Source: Polychytrium aggregatum (taxonomy: Eukaryota; Chytridiomycota; Chytridiomycetes; Polychytriales). Taken from it: a stretch of 64,000 bases of DNA. The position numbers were made by a program, and so were the translations under genes. Position 1 is the stretch's first letter; each line of letters begins with the position of its first letter. Under the pieces are notes generated by a model. The model did no database searches and was not told the DNA's origin. It saw only the letters and a list, made by a program, of their open reading frames with translations. The stretch covers positions 186,001-250,000 of the forward strand of contig NW_026516265.1 of NCBI RefSeq assembly GCF_025602895.1, given 5' to 3'. Positions 55,305-64,000 of this stretch are shown here, one piece after another.

Positions 55305-55648
55305 ACCACGAGCCCACTGCCGCCGCCGCCGCCCCTCCCTCCACGGTGGGACCACGGTGGTAGCCAGATTGCCCTCGCATTCTTTTCCAGCCAAACCATG
55401 TTTGTTTGTGTTGCCATGTATAGTAAGCGATACTTTCAATAGATCATGTGTGGCTGGAGCACCTGTAACATAGACAAACTCACGCCGGCCCCAGTCCTCA
55501 TTGCTGCTCGAGTGGGGTTGTTGTCGGTCGGGCACAATTGGGGTAAAGTGCATGGATTCGACCGTGTTTCTCCAGACATGCGAGACGATGGTGTTCCACC
55601 GCCACCCTTGGACTGGCTGGCTGGTTCGGTCGGCGGCAGGTGCATGAA
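55305..55648. other. Convergent 3' region of ODC and PGLS
   Basis: About 340 bp, no gene. Probably the two terminators and polyadenylation regions. Confidence 0.45.
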
Positions 55649-56581
55649 TTACAGCTTGTAGGATGCTGTGGGAGCGGCGAGCTTGGCAGCGGCAGCCTCA
55701 TCAATGAACCAAACGAGGTTGCCGGAAACAGGGCGGACTAGAGAGAGAGGATGCAGTTTGGGAGCGGATGCCAGCAAAGTCAGTCAAGTCCATGCGAATG
55801 CGAGTCAAGGGCAGTGCAGATGGCTCGGCTCCTTTGATGGCAACATTCGCCGCGATCCTTCGGGTCCTTCGGGTCCGCGGCACAAACGGCATCACCACAC
55901 CAACAGCGGGCACTCACCCAGACCAGAGGGATAGGGCACGTTGAGGTCAAAGATCTCGTGCAGAATGTCGGCCTTGGAGCCACCTGTGGCCACAAAGGCA
56001 ACCGTCTGGGCTCGGTTGATGACGGGGAAGGTCAGGGTGATGCGGGCCGGAGGCGGCTTGGGCGAGTCGGCGAGCGAGGCGACCCAGGACTGGTGGTCGC
56101 TGAGCAGCGCATGGCCGGGGAACAACGAGGCCGTGTGGCCGTCGGGTCCCATGCCCAGCAGGATCAGGTCAAAGACAGGGAACTCATCGGCCGTGCCAAA
56201 GACCTGCCGCAAGACCTGGTCGTATGCCTGCGCGGCCTTAATGTGGTGGGTAGCCAGCTCGGGGTCGATGCTGTAGACTTGGCTGGCGGGGATGGGCACA
56301 AAGTCGAGCAGGGTCTGCTTGGCGAGCAGGAAGTTGGAGTCGGCGTGGTCCAAGGGAACGCAGCGCTCGTCGGCAAAGAAGACGTGCCACTTGGAAAAGT
56401 CGACGCTCTTGTTGTGCTTGAGGGTCTGCGACAGGATCGAGGGCAGCGAGCCACCCGAGAGCGCAACGGTGAAGCGGCCGGATCGGGCGATAGCCTGGGC
56501 AGAAAGGCCTTGGACAAAGTCGTTCAGGGCATCTGAGATGGCGGCGTTGGACGGGCCGACGTAGATGGTGGGGGCAGACAT
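55649..56581 (-). CDS. SOL3: 6-phosphogluconolactonase
   Basis: Two exons (56581-55918 and 55737-55649), 250 residues, the normal length. FTVALSGGSLPSIL near residue 40, WHVFFADERCVPLDHADSNF near residue 70 and LILLGMGPDGHTASLFPGH near residue 140 are diagnostic. The short second exon restores the terminal VSGNLVWFIDEAAA segment. The cytosolic enzyme hydrolyses 6-phosphogluconolactone to 6-phosphogluconate in the oxidative pentose phosphate pathway. Four 15-bp repeats lie just upstream of the start, in the leader. Confidence 0.95.
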
Positions 56582-56610
56582 GGTGGCGGGCCGCTAAACA
56601 GGTTGATAGA

Positions 56611-56670
56611 CAAGCAGACCGATGGCAAGCAGACCGATGGCAAGCAGACCGATGGCAAGCAGACCGATGG
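56611..56670. repeat. 15-bp unit, four perfect tandem copies
   Basis: CAAGCAGACCGATGG repeated four times, beginning 30 bp upstream of the PGLS start codon, so probably in its 5' leader or core promoter. Confidence 0.95.
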
Positions 56671-57041
56671 CTGTCTTGGATCTTGTTTGATCTCAACGCG
56701 ATCTGACAGCCACACACACACACACACCGCCACCCGTCCCGGTTTCGGCGTCGCGCGGTTTCCTTTTTGGGGATGCGGCTGCTTATGAAATCTTCATTTC
56801 CGACGTGGAAGTTGATCCTGCGTGGCCGGCCAGCAAACAGCCAGCCCGCACACCCCCCCCCAGCCGAGAAAAGGGGCGGCGGCGGGTCGTCTCTGCCTGA
56901 TGCCATCCCGACCGGCAACGTCCTCCGCTGTTGCTGCATCATCTGCCGCGCACCTGCTGCCATCGCTGGCCCGCCGACCTACCCGCCTCGCCATCCGAAG
57001 CCCACGCTGTCCCTGCCGTGTGAGAGACCTAACCCGACACC
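56671..57041. other. Divergent promoter region PGLS/SEC13
   Basis: About 370 bp with a CA run at 56712-56727. No gene seen. Confidence 0.5.
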
Positions 57042-59245
57042 ATGGTGAGTGCTGCGACCCGCTGGCACTCAGCGGCAGCCCCCCTCCATCTCAACTCTTG
57101 GATCTGGCGCGAACCGAGGCCAGCAGCCGGATCTAGCTCTCCAAGATTCGACGGCACTGGGATGAGAGTGGCTGCTTACGATCTCGGGACAAGAACCAAG
57201 CCGACTGCACTTTGAACAATGCGAGAATCAAGATCGAGCCGCAAGCAACGGTCGAGCAATCGCCATATCTGTTCAGCCCCTCGGCTCCCAAGACATGATC
57301 TCGAAAGCAGCAGTGATCTCGGCGGCATCACGCACGACACATGGGCGCAGGCTTTATCGGAGCGGCTAGTCCCCGATATGTCGTCAGGCCCAACTGACCC
57401 CCATGTGCGCCGACTCGGCAATGTGTCGTCTCGTTCCTCTTGTCGCTAGGCCACCACTGCCGCATCCACATTCGACACCCAGCACGAGGACATGATCGTC
57501 AGTATATCCACAATGCCGTTTGCTCTGCATTTGACCCCATTGGCATCGACCTGCCGCGTTGACTTGAGCTCCCTCCCCCTCGGCCATCTCCGACAGCACG
57601 ATGCCCAGCTCGACTACTACGGAAAGAAACTCGCTACGTGCTCCTCGGACCGCAGCATCCGCATCTTCGAGGTCGAGGAGGAGAACCAGCGCCTCGTTGC
57701 TACTTTGCCTGGGTAAGCCTCGAGATAGCGAGCAGCGGTTTCTACATACCGCCGGCGTCATTAGTGTCGATACGATGCATTGACGCTGCTGGAGCGGAAT
57801 GGTTCTGGTATTGGTGGGCTTGGTCATGCGGCACGCCGTTCTGGATTGACACTGCCAGGAACGGTTTGGTTGACTGGTCAAACCCGTCAACGGACGTGGT
57901 ATGGTTGGGAAAGCCGATGAGACACGATGCAGTCGCTGATCAGTTCGATTCACCTTTGCTTTGGTCGATGAATGCGCTGTACACGATGTGCTGCACTTGA
58001 TGTGCTGTGCTCGATGCACTGCACAGTCACCAAGGCCCTGTCTGGCAGGTCGCTTGGGCCCACCCGAAATTTGGCAACCTGCTGGCCTCATGCTCATACG
58101 ATGCCACCGTTATCATTTGGAAAGAAACCAACGGCACATGGGCTCGATTCTACGATCATACCAAGCACACCGCGTCAGGTGAGACTGGGGGAGGAGGCTA
58201 TGGTTGAGCTTTGGGGAACGTGCGCACGTTACGACTCTCTCAGCAGACTGTGCGTACTGAACATCGGGATGCACAAAGTGCTGAAACTGTGTGCACAAGC
58301 TTCGTCGCTTAGAATGCTTTGTCATGTTGCTGCGAGCGCGGAGGCTATCTTTCGACTTGCTCACTCACTCACTCACTCGCTCACTCACTCACTCACTCAC
58401 TCACTCACTCGCTCACTCACTCACTCACTCACCCACTCACTCACTCACTCACCAGTCAACTCGATTGCCTGGGGTCCCCATGAATATGGCCTGACTCTGC
58501 TCTGTGGTTCGGCCGATGGCACGGTCTCGCTCCTGAGCTTCAGCGACGAGATGGGCTGGTACCCCTCTGGCCCCTTCAGCACCAAGTCGGGTGCCGGCAT
58601 CAACGCTGTCTCGTGGGCGCCTTCGTCCATCTCTGGCTCGATCATCAACTCGGCGCCTGCCAACTCGACTGCGCCTGGCCGCCGCTTCGTCACGGGTGGC
58701 TGCGATACCCACGTTAGACTCTGGAGGTTGGTATCGAGTCAATGCGATTTGGCGCTGGCAAAGACCGCCGAGGCACTCTGCACCGGAGCCGGGATGGCGC
58801 TCTCAAGTTCGCCATGATACACGCCGGTACCTTCCCTTGGACTAGAGTCTTGACACAGCCCACCACATACTGACAACGTGCTGCTGCCCATTGCCACAGA
58901 GAGGAAGGAGACAAGTGGGAAAACTACGAGACTCTGGAAAAGCACAGCGACTGGGTTCGCGACGTCAGCTGGGCCCCGAACCTCGGCATCGGGCCAAACA
59001 CGATCGCCACGGCTTCCCAGGACAAGACCGTCCTGATCTGGACCGAGACGAGCCCGCAGCAATGGACCTCGACTCCCCTCCGAAGCGATGGATTCCCCGA
59101 TGTCGTCTGGCGAGTCAGCTGGTCGGTGTCGGGCAACATCCTTGCCGTTACCTGCGGCGACAACACCGTGACCCTGTGGAAGGAGAACCTCGATGGCGTC
59201 TACAGCCAGATCGGCGAGCTCAAGGACCAGGCCGCGTCCAACTAG
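57042..59245 (+). CDS. SEC13: SEC13, COPII coat and nuclear-pore WD40 protein
   Basis: Multi-exon. The ATG at 57042 is followed at once by a donor (ATG|GTGAGT), so exon 1 codes for Met only. Exon 2 (about 57451-57498) gives [16 protein letters not shown], then [20 protein letters not shown] (57597-57714), [20 protein letters not shown] (about 58028-58180), [20 protein letters not shown] through THVRLWR (58453-58728), and [20 protein letters not shown] to the stop at 59245. Six WD40 blades match Sec13, which pairs with Sec31 in the outer COPII coat, with Nup145C/Nup96 in the pore and in SEA/GATOR. An intron carries a long tetranucleotide repeat. Residue order [10 protein letters not shown] and [12 protein letters not shown] is a Sec13 signature. 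Confidence 0.95.
58361..58452. repeat. (TCAC)n tetranucleotide array
   Basis: About 22 units with occasional TCGC variants at the 3' end of a SEC13 intron. The array runs directly into the acceptor CCAG before VNSIAWG, so it forms the polypyrimidine/branch region of that intron. Confidence 0.92.
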
Positions 59246-61522
59246 AAATGTCTGCGGCAAGGACCCGATGCGGATGTGATGCATTGGATGTCGTGCCGCG
59301 AGCAAGCTTGGGCTGCAGCTGTCCCACAACCACGACAAAAGTCCTCGTGCATCTCGTTGGGTGGGTGCGCCTGGACGACTTGTGCCCGACAGCCTCATAG
59401 ATCAGCTTGCCCGTTGGTGTTGATCACAAGCCGTGGGTCTTGCGTGCGAGATGAATGACCTGTCCAAATCAAGTTGGCGCGACCTGGATTGATGTGGGCT
59501 TTTGTTGGCATGCTTCTCTGTTCTCAATACACACACCGATCGCAAGAATGGGTCAATAAGTTTGATCGCCCCTGCCTTGGGTAGCCGGCACATCATGAGG
59601 ATCGAATGGGCGGATGCAAACGGACTGGTGGCTCGTGTGTCTGAGACGGGGGGCAGTTGGAGGATGCAGCAAGAATTTGATGCAGCGAGAGCTGACGCAG
59701 TGTGCATCCGGTGGCAGGGCACGGTGGTCGCCAGGCCGTCGCTGTGTCATATGTAGTCTCCGCGGCATATATTGTCTCCGTGGCTTGGTTATTTTTCATG
59801 TTTTCTCTTCAGGTGGTCACATCGCAGACCCCTCGTCAGCTGCCGCGACCGTTCCCACGGTTACCACCGACAGGGTCGATGAGCACCCCCAACGCCGCCC
59901 GACGCGATCGGGCCACGCGGCACCCTTGAGCAATCTCGGGCGGCTGGGCAGGACATGGGCTGTGCGATCTGAGGGAATATTCCGACTGGGCCAGCCCCGT
60001 GTGATGCGGCATCATCTGGCTGCAGAGCCTCGAGCGCAGGCGGTTGGTGGTCGGTTGAAGGCGCGGGCCGAATGGGTGAGCCGGACCCATTGAGCAGCGG
60101 GGGCGCTGATGCAACCCGCCTGACCGACCTGCGCAAGACAACCTTGGGGGGGGGTCTGTCCACCCCAAGAACAACAGCCAGGTGGCTTGAAGGCGCTAAT
60201 GCAGAAAGGCGTCATCTGGCCGTGGTGTCTGGGCCTGGTGTGCCCGGCGACGCGATGTGGGGAACACATGCAGGCGGCTGTGGCCGGTGCCGCCGATTGT
60301 GCCCCCTGCACGAGTGATTTTTGCGGCGCTGCTGCTACGGGGTCAGTGTGGGGCTCAGCGCCCAGGGTCATCCACCCAGTAGCGCAAGAAGCAAGTCCTG
60401 TGGCTGCACGATCCTTGTGGGTGTTGCTCTGGATGCCGCTGGCGAACGGGGCCGCTGCCAAGACAGATCTGGCGAGCGATGCAGGCAGAAGCGACAGCAC
60501 CCGCCTCAGCGTGCGTGCCTGATAGTACCGCGGCTCGCGGCTCGCAGCGACCAGAACCAAAGTTGACGCAGCCGCGGATCCGGCTCGCGGGCATGGGCGG
60601 GTGCGACGCTGAGCGGCATCGACTGTCCACGTTGCTGGGTCACGCTGGATCTGATCGATTTTTGCGGCTGGTTCGGACACGGCCACAGATCCTGTGTGAC
60701 CGCGCGGTGGAGCAGAGCAGGCGCGCGGCGGCGCCCGTTCTTTCTTTTGCGACCTTGCTCTGAGGCGGCTCCACCCTTGCCTGCACAGTGCCGGTGTGGG
60801 AAAGCGAGCTGTCTGCTGTGTCTGCACTGTCTGCTGTGTCTGCACTGTGTCTGTGGGCGGTCGTCCCATTGACTGTGGGCAGTTCTGTGCTGTTGCGTGT
60901 GTCTCGTTCTTTCTGTTTTTTTCGGTCGGTTGTCTCTGGCGCTCCTCCCGCCTCGCTCTATTCTGCTGAGCGAACAGGCGAGTATTCAGACAATTCCATT
61001 CGCTTGATGATACCGTCCGATTAACGATACGCTCGCTGAATGATGCGCTCGCTTGATGATACGCCTACTTGATAATAACCCATCCGGTCGAGTCCGTCCA
61101 CATTGGTGTTCGGCCTGTCTTTCCAGCCCACCTCTCCTTGACAGTGATGCCGGCCACCAGCCGCTTTCGCTGCTGCTGTTCTTGCCTTCTCTGTGCGCCG
61201 GCCTGTCGCCTGCTCGGCTTGTGGCGAACAAGCCCGCTGATCCACGCCCCAGCCGAGTCAGCTGCCGGCCCTTTGTGGAGGCACCTCGTTGCGCGACTCC
61301 AGCCCCCGTGGCATGCGGCTCTCAGCAACGGCCCGGCTGCCCATGCCCCAGAGCAGAAGCAAACATAAAACCCAATCCAACGCCCGCACTCATGGAAATA
61401 TCGACCGAGCGAAAGACCGATCACCGTCGCCGGAAAGAGGGCTTCCTTTTCGCTTCTCCCCACCACTGTTGGAGCCACCCTCATCCCTGGACTGCTGCTC
61501 AATCCCCTCATCCCACCCCGCC
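59246..61522. other. Intergenic region upstream of laccase
   Basis: 2.3 kb with no supported gene. Features: TGTCTGCTGTGTCTGCAC repeats at 60807-60850 and loosely repeated CGCTTGATGATAC words at 61000-61075. The long minus-strand frame at 60012-60869 is Ala/Arg/Gln-rich and not convincing. Confidence 0.45.
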
Positions 61523-63804
61523 ATGGCCCGAGCCCTGTTTTCGCTCCTCTCCTTCCTCCTGGCCGTGCTGCCGCTCTGCTATGCCGCCACAAAAACCTTC
61601 ACCCTGAATCTGGCCTACAGCACTGTCGCCCCCGATGGCTTCTCGGGCCGTATGATGCTGGCCAACGGCCAGATCGACTACCCGATCTCTGTCAACAAGG
61701 GTGACGATGTCGAGATTACCGTCGTCAACAACCTCGACGTTGCCACGACCATCCACTGGCACGGCATCTTCCAGAAGGTAGGTCGCCAGAATCGGTGCCA
61801 TTCGCGACAGCACCGCCAGCCGCGTTCTCAACGCAAGTGTGCGATCGGTACATGGCCAGGTTCTGTCAACCAATCACCGAGATGATTCCGACCCTGATGG
61901 ATGCCCAGTGGATATACCCGATCGATCTGTCGCTCACATTTGCCTTTGTCGTCCTGCTTCATCGCACTTCTCGCATTCCCACAGGGCACTCCCTTCATGG
62001 ACGGTGCTGGTGGAGTCACCCAGTGCCCCATCCAGCCCGGAGCCACCTTTGTCTACAAGTTCAACGTTGGCGACCAGACCGGCACTTACTGGTGGCACGC
62101 CCACTACAAGTCGCAGTATGTCGATGGCCTGCGCGGCCCCTTCATCATCAACGACCCCAGTGACCCCTACAAGTCTCAGTATGACACCGATCTCACTGTC
62201 ACTCTCTCGGACTTTCATCACAAGCCCTCGCAGGAGCTGCTCAACTACTACTTCACTCCCAACGAGGGTAAGCAGCGCCACGAGTGCACTCGCTGGACTT
62301 TTGCATCGCCATCCTCTGCCTCGGTATCCTTCGTGTTGCGTGGTGTTCAGTTGCTGCTTATTATACCCTTGATGCACCTCAATGTTGTCTGTATCGTTAC
62401 GACTTGCTGACGCTGTGTACTTTCGTCATTGCAGGCGCCTTTGAGCCCGTTCCCGACTCTGGCCTGATCGGTGGCGCCGGCCGCTTCAACTGCAGCTTTG
62501 CCCCCGCTGGTTCGACCTGCAAGGACAGCAACCCTCTTACCGTCTACAACGTTGTCCCCGGCAAGCGCTACCGTCTCCGCTTGATCAACACCAGCGCCAT
62601 GGCAAAGTTCAACTTCACCATCGACGGTCACAACATGACCATCATCGAGGCTGACGGTGTCTACACCAACCCCACCGTCGTCAACATCCTCCCTATCCAC
62701 ACCGGCCAGCGCTACTCGGTCATTGTCACCGCCAACGCTCCCACGGCCATCGGCAACTTTTGGATGCGCGCCGACATCAACAACCTGTGGGATCCCGCTC
62801 CCTGGCTCGCTGGCGGTCTCAACCCCCAGGTCCGCGCCATCTGGCGATACCAGAACGCTCCTGTCGTCGACCCCACCACCCAGATCGCCACCGACCTTGG
62901 CTTTGACGTCTACTCCCTCGGCGAGCTCAACGGCATTGCCGTCGGCAACAACCCTTCGTGGAACTCGTCCATCTACCTGGACTTTTTCATCGGCCCTCTC
63001 GGTGATCAGAACATCACCACCGCCACCACCACTCTCTCCGGCCCCCCGGACTGGACTTCGGTTCAGTATTTGATGCCCAGCGTTCCCAGTCTCTACACTG
63101 CCCAGCAGAACCAGGCCCTGCCCAACAGCTCCGCCCCCATCCCCGTCGACGATGGCTCCTGGGTCTACATCGAGATCCACAACGACGACGCCATGGAACA
63201 CGTCTTCCATCTCCACGGCCACACCTTCTATGTCGTTAGCCATGGCCGCCTTCTCCACGCCCCGACCGCCACCGCCACCCTGGCTCGTCGTGACAGTATC
63301 CAGGTTCCTTCTTGTGTCGGTGGCCACGGTGGCACCGGTGAGCAGGGCTGTTTGAAGGGTTTCCTCGGCATCCTCGTCAACTTCAACAACCCCGGTACTT
63401 GGCTCATGCACTGCCACATGGAATGGCACATGGCCGCCGGTCTCGTCGTGACCTTTGTCAACAATGCTGGTCTCTCCAGTGTCGACTTCCCTAGCGGCTT
63501 CTACGACCAGTGCAACGCCCCTGTCACCACCACCACCACTACCGCTGTTATCCCCACCACCACAACTACTACCACCACAACTACTACCACCACAACTACT
63601 ACCACCACTACTACCAAGCCTACCACCAAACCCACCACCACCACCACCAAGCCCACCACCACCACTACTACTACTACTACCAAGCCCACCACCACTACTA
63701 CCAAGCCCACCACTACTACCACTACTACTACCAAGCCTACTACCACCACTACTACTACAACCACCACCACCAAGCCCACCACTACCACTAAGCCGACCAC
63801 CACC

Positions 63805-63836
<32 letters not shown>

Positions 63837-64000
63837 CACCAAAAAGAAGACCACCACTTCCAAGACTACCACGACCACCCCTTCGGTTAGTCCCTCCCCT
63901 ACCGCTGGTGACTCGTGCAACAACTACGGCCAATATGCCTGTGGATCTGCCAACGATGTTCTCATTTGTGTCGACTACTGGATCAGCATTGCAACTTGCA
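61523..64000 (+). CDS. Laccase-type multicopper oxidase with binding module (partial)
   Basis: Exons 61523-61777, 61985-62267 and 62435 to beyond the window end. The signal peptide is MARALFSLLSFLLAVLPLCY. All four copper motifs are present: TIHWHG (L1), GTYWWHAHYKSQ (L2), EHVFHLHGHTFYVV (L3) and HCHMEWHMAAGL (L4, with Cys of the type-1 site and Leu at the axial position). The oxidase is followed by a linker of about 120 residues, mostly Thr with Lys-Pro interruptions (63523-63890), and a Cys-rich module SCNNYGQYACGSANDVLICV, cut by the window end, which resembles the chitinase C-terminus. It oxidises phenols or similar substrates with oxygen reduction to water, secreted. A ferroxidase is less likely: no membrane anchor is seen in the window. 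Confidence 0.92.
63523..63862. repeat. Thr-codon repeat tract (ACC/ACT/ACA)n
   Basis: About 340 bp of ACN codons encoding the Thr-rich linker of the laccase-like protein. It is in frame throughout and broken by AAG CCC (Lys-Pro) codons. O-glycosylation of such linkers is usual. Confidence 0.93.

Noticed and set aside
54309-55553. 414-residue minus-strand open frame
   Set aside because: Antisense shadow of the ODC third exon, caused by GC-rich third positions.
60012-60869. 285-residue minus-strand open frame
   Set aside because: Low-complexity Gln/Thr start and random-looking Ala/Arg/Cys content; no family resemblance.
62347-63933. 528-residue Gly/Ser/Val-rich minus-strand open frame
   Set aside because: Antisense of the laccase exon 3 and its Thr-codon repeats; the composition mirrors the repeat and the plus-strand gene is certain.

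Overview
The window is nuclear DNA of a GC-rich, intron-rich fungus. Most genes have several short introns (GT..AG, usually 50-250 nt). Fungal markers include a Gal4-type Zn2Cys6 factor, a secreted GH18 chitinase, and a laccase carrying the same kind of C-terminal binding module as the chitinase. Fanzor-type elements, a Sel1-repeat protein and an LRRC51-like protein (a family tied to cilia and flagella) point to an early-diverging zoosporic fungus, most likely a chytrid. That assignment is inference. No tRNA, rRNA, CRISPR array or viral gene was noticed.

Layout. 0.4-3.6 kb: a minus-strand Q/P-rich plus AhpD/CMD-like protein. 5.5-9.3 kb: an 11-exon flavin-dependent halogenase-like gene. 10.1-10.7 kb: an HD-domain phosphohydrolase, divergent from a three-IQ-motif protein (11.0-14.8 kb). 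15.1-20.6 kb (minus): DRG2 GTPase and MCM-binding protein. 20.7-21.6 kb: a Fanzor element with terminal inverted repeats. 21.8-23.6 kb (minus): EFG1. 25.3-27.2 kb: Zn2Cys6 factor. 28.4-30.1 kb: 3-ketodihydrosphingosine reductase. 30.9-32.5 kb: Sel1 protein. 33.2-36.6 kb (minus): two cyclopropane-synthase-like methyltransferases with a Fanzor relic between them. 37.2-38.7 kb: a secreted unknown protein. 39.3-42.3 kb: chitinase. 43.0-43.6 kb (minus): ribosomal protein eL20. 44.7-47.0 kb: METTL6-type tRNA m3C methyltransferase. 47.2-49.4 kb (minus): SAICAR synthetase. 49.9-51.1 kb (minus): LRRC51-like protein. 53.7-55.3 kb: ornithine decarboxylase. 55.6-56.6 kb (minus): 6-phosphogluconolactonase. 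57.0-59.2 kb: SEC13. 61.5 kb to the end: laccase, cut by the window.

Most genes are unrelated housekeeping functions. Ribosome and translation themes recur (DRG2, EFG1, eL20, METTL6). Chitinase and laccase look like secreted wall or biomass enzymes.

The most unusual content is a scattered transposon family. At least six loci (14.71, 20.74, 27.81, 33.10, 35.33 and 42.43-42.68 kb) carry related ends that begin next to TA and contain a core like AAATGGGACACC, resembling Tc1/mariner ends. One copy encodes the C-terminal RuvC/zinc-ribbon half of a Fanzor nuclease. Another encodes an N-terminal helix-turn-helix segment. A third is a complete 257-bp non-autonomous copy. Shared 5' leader sequence links the helix-turn-helix and Fanzor copies, which suggests one parent element.
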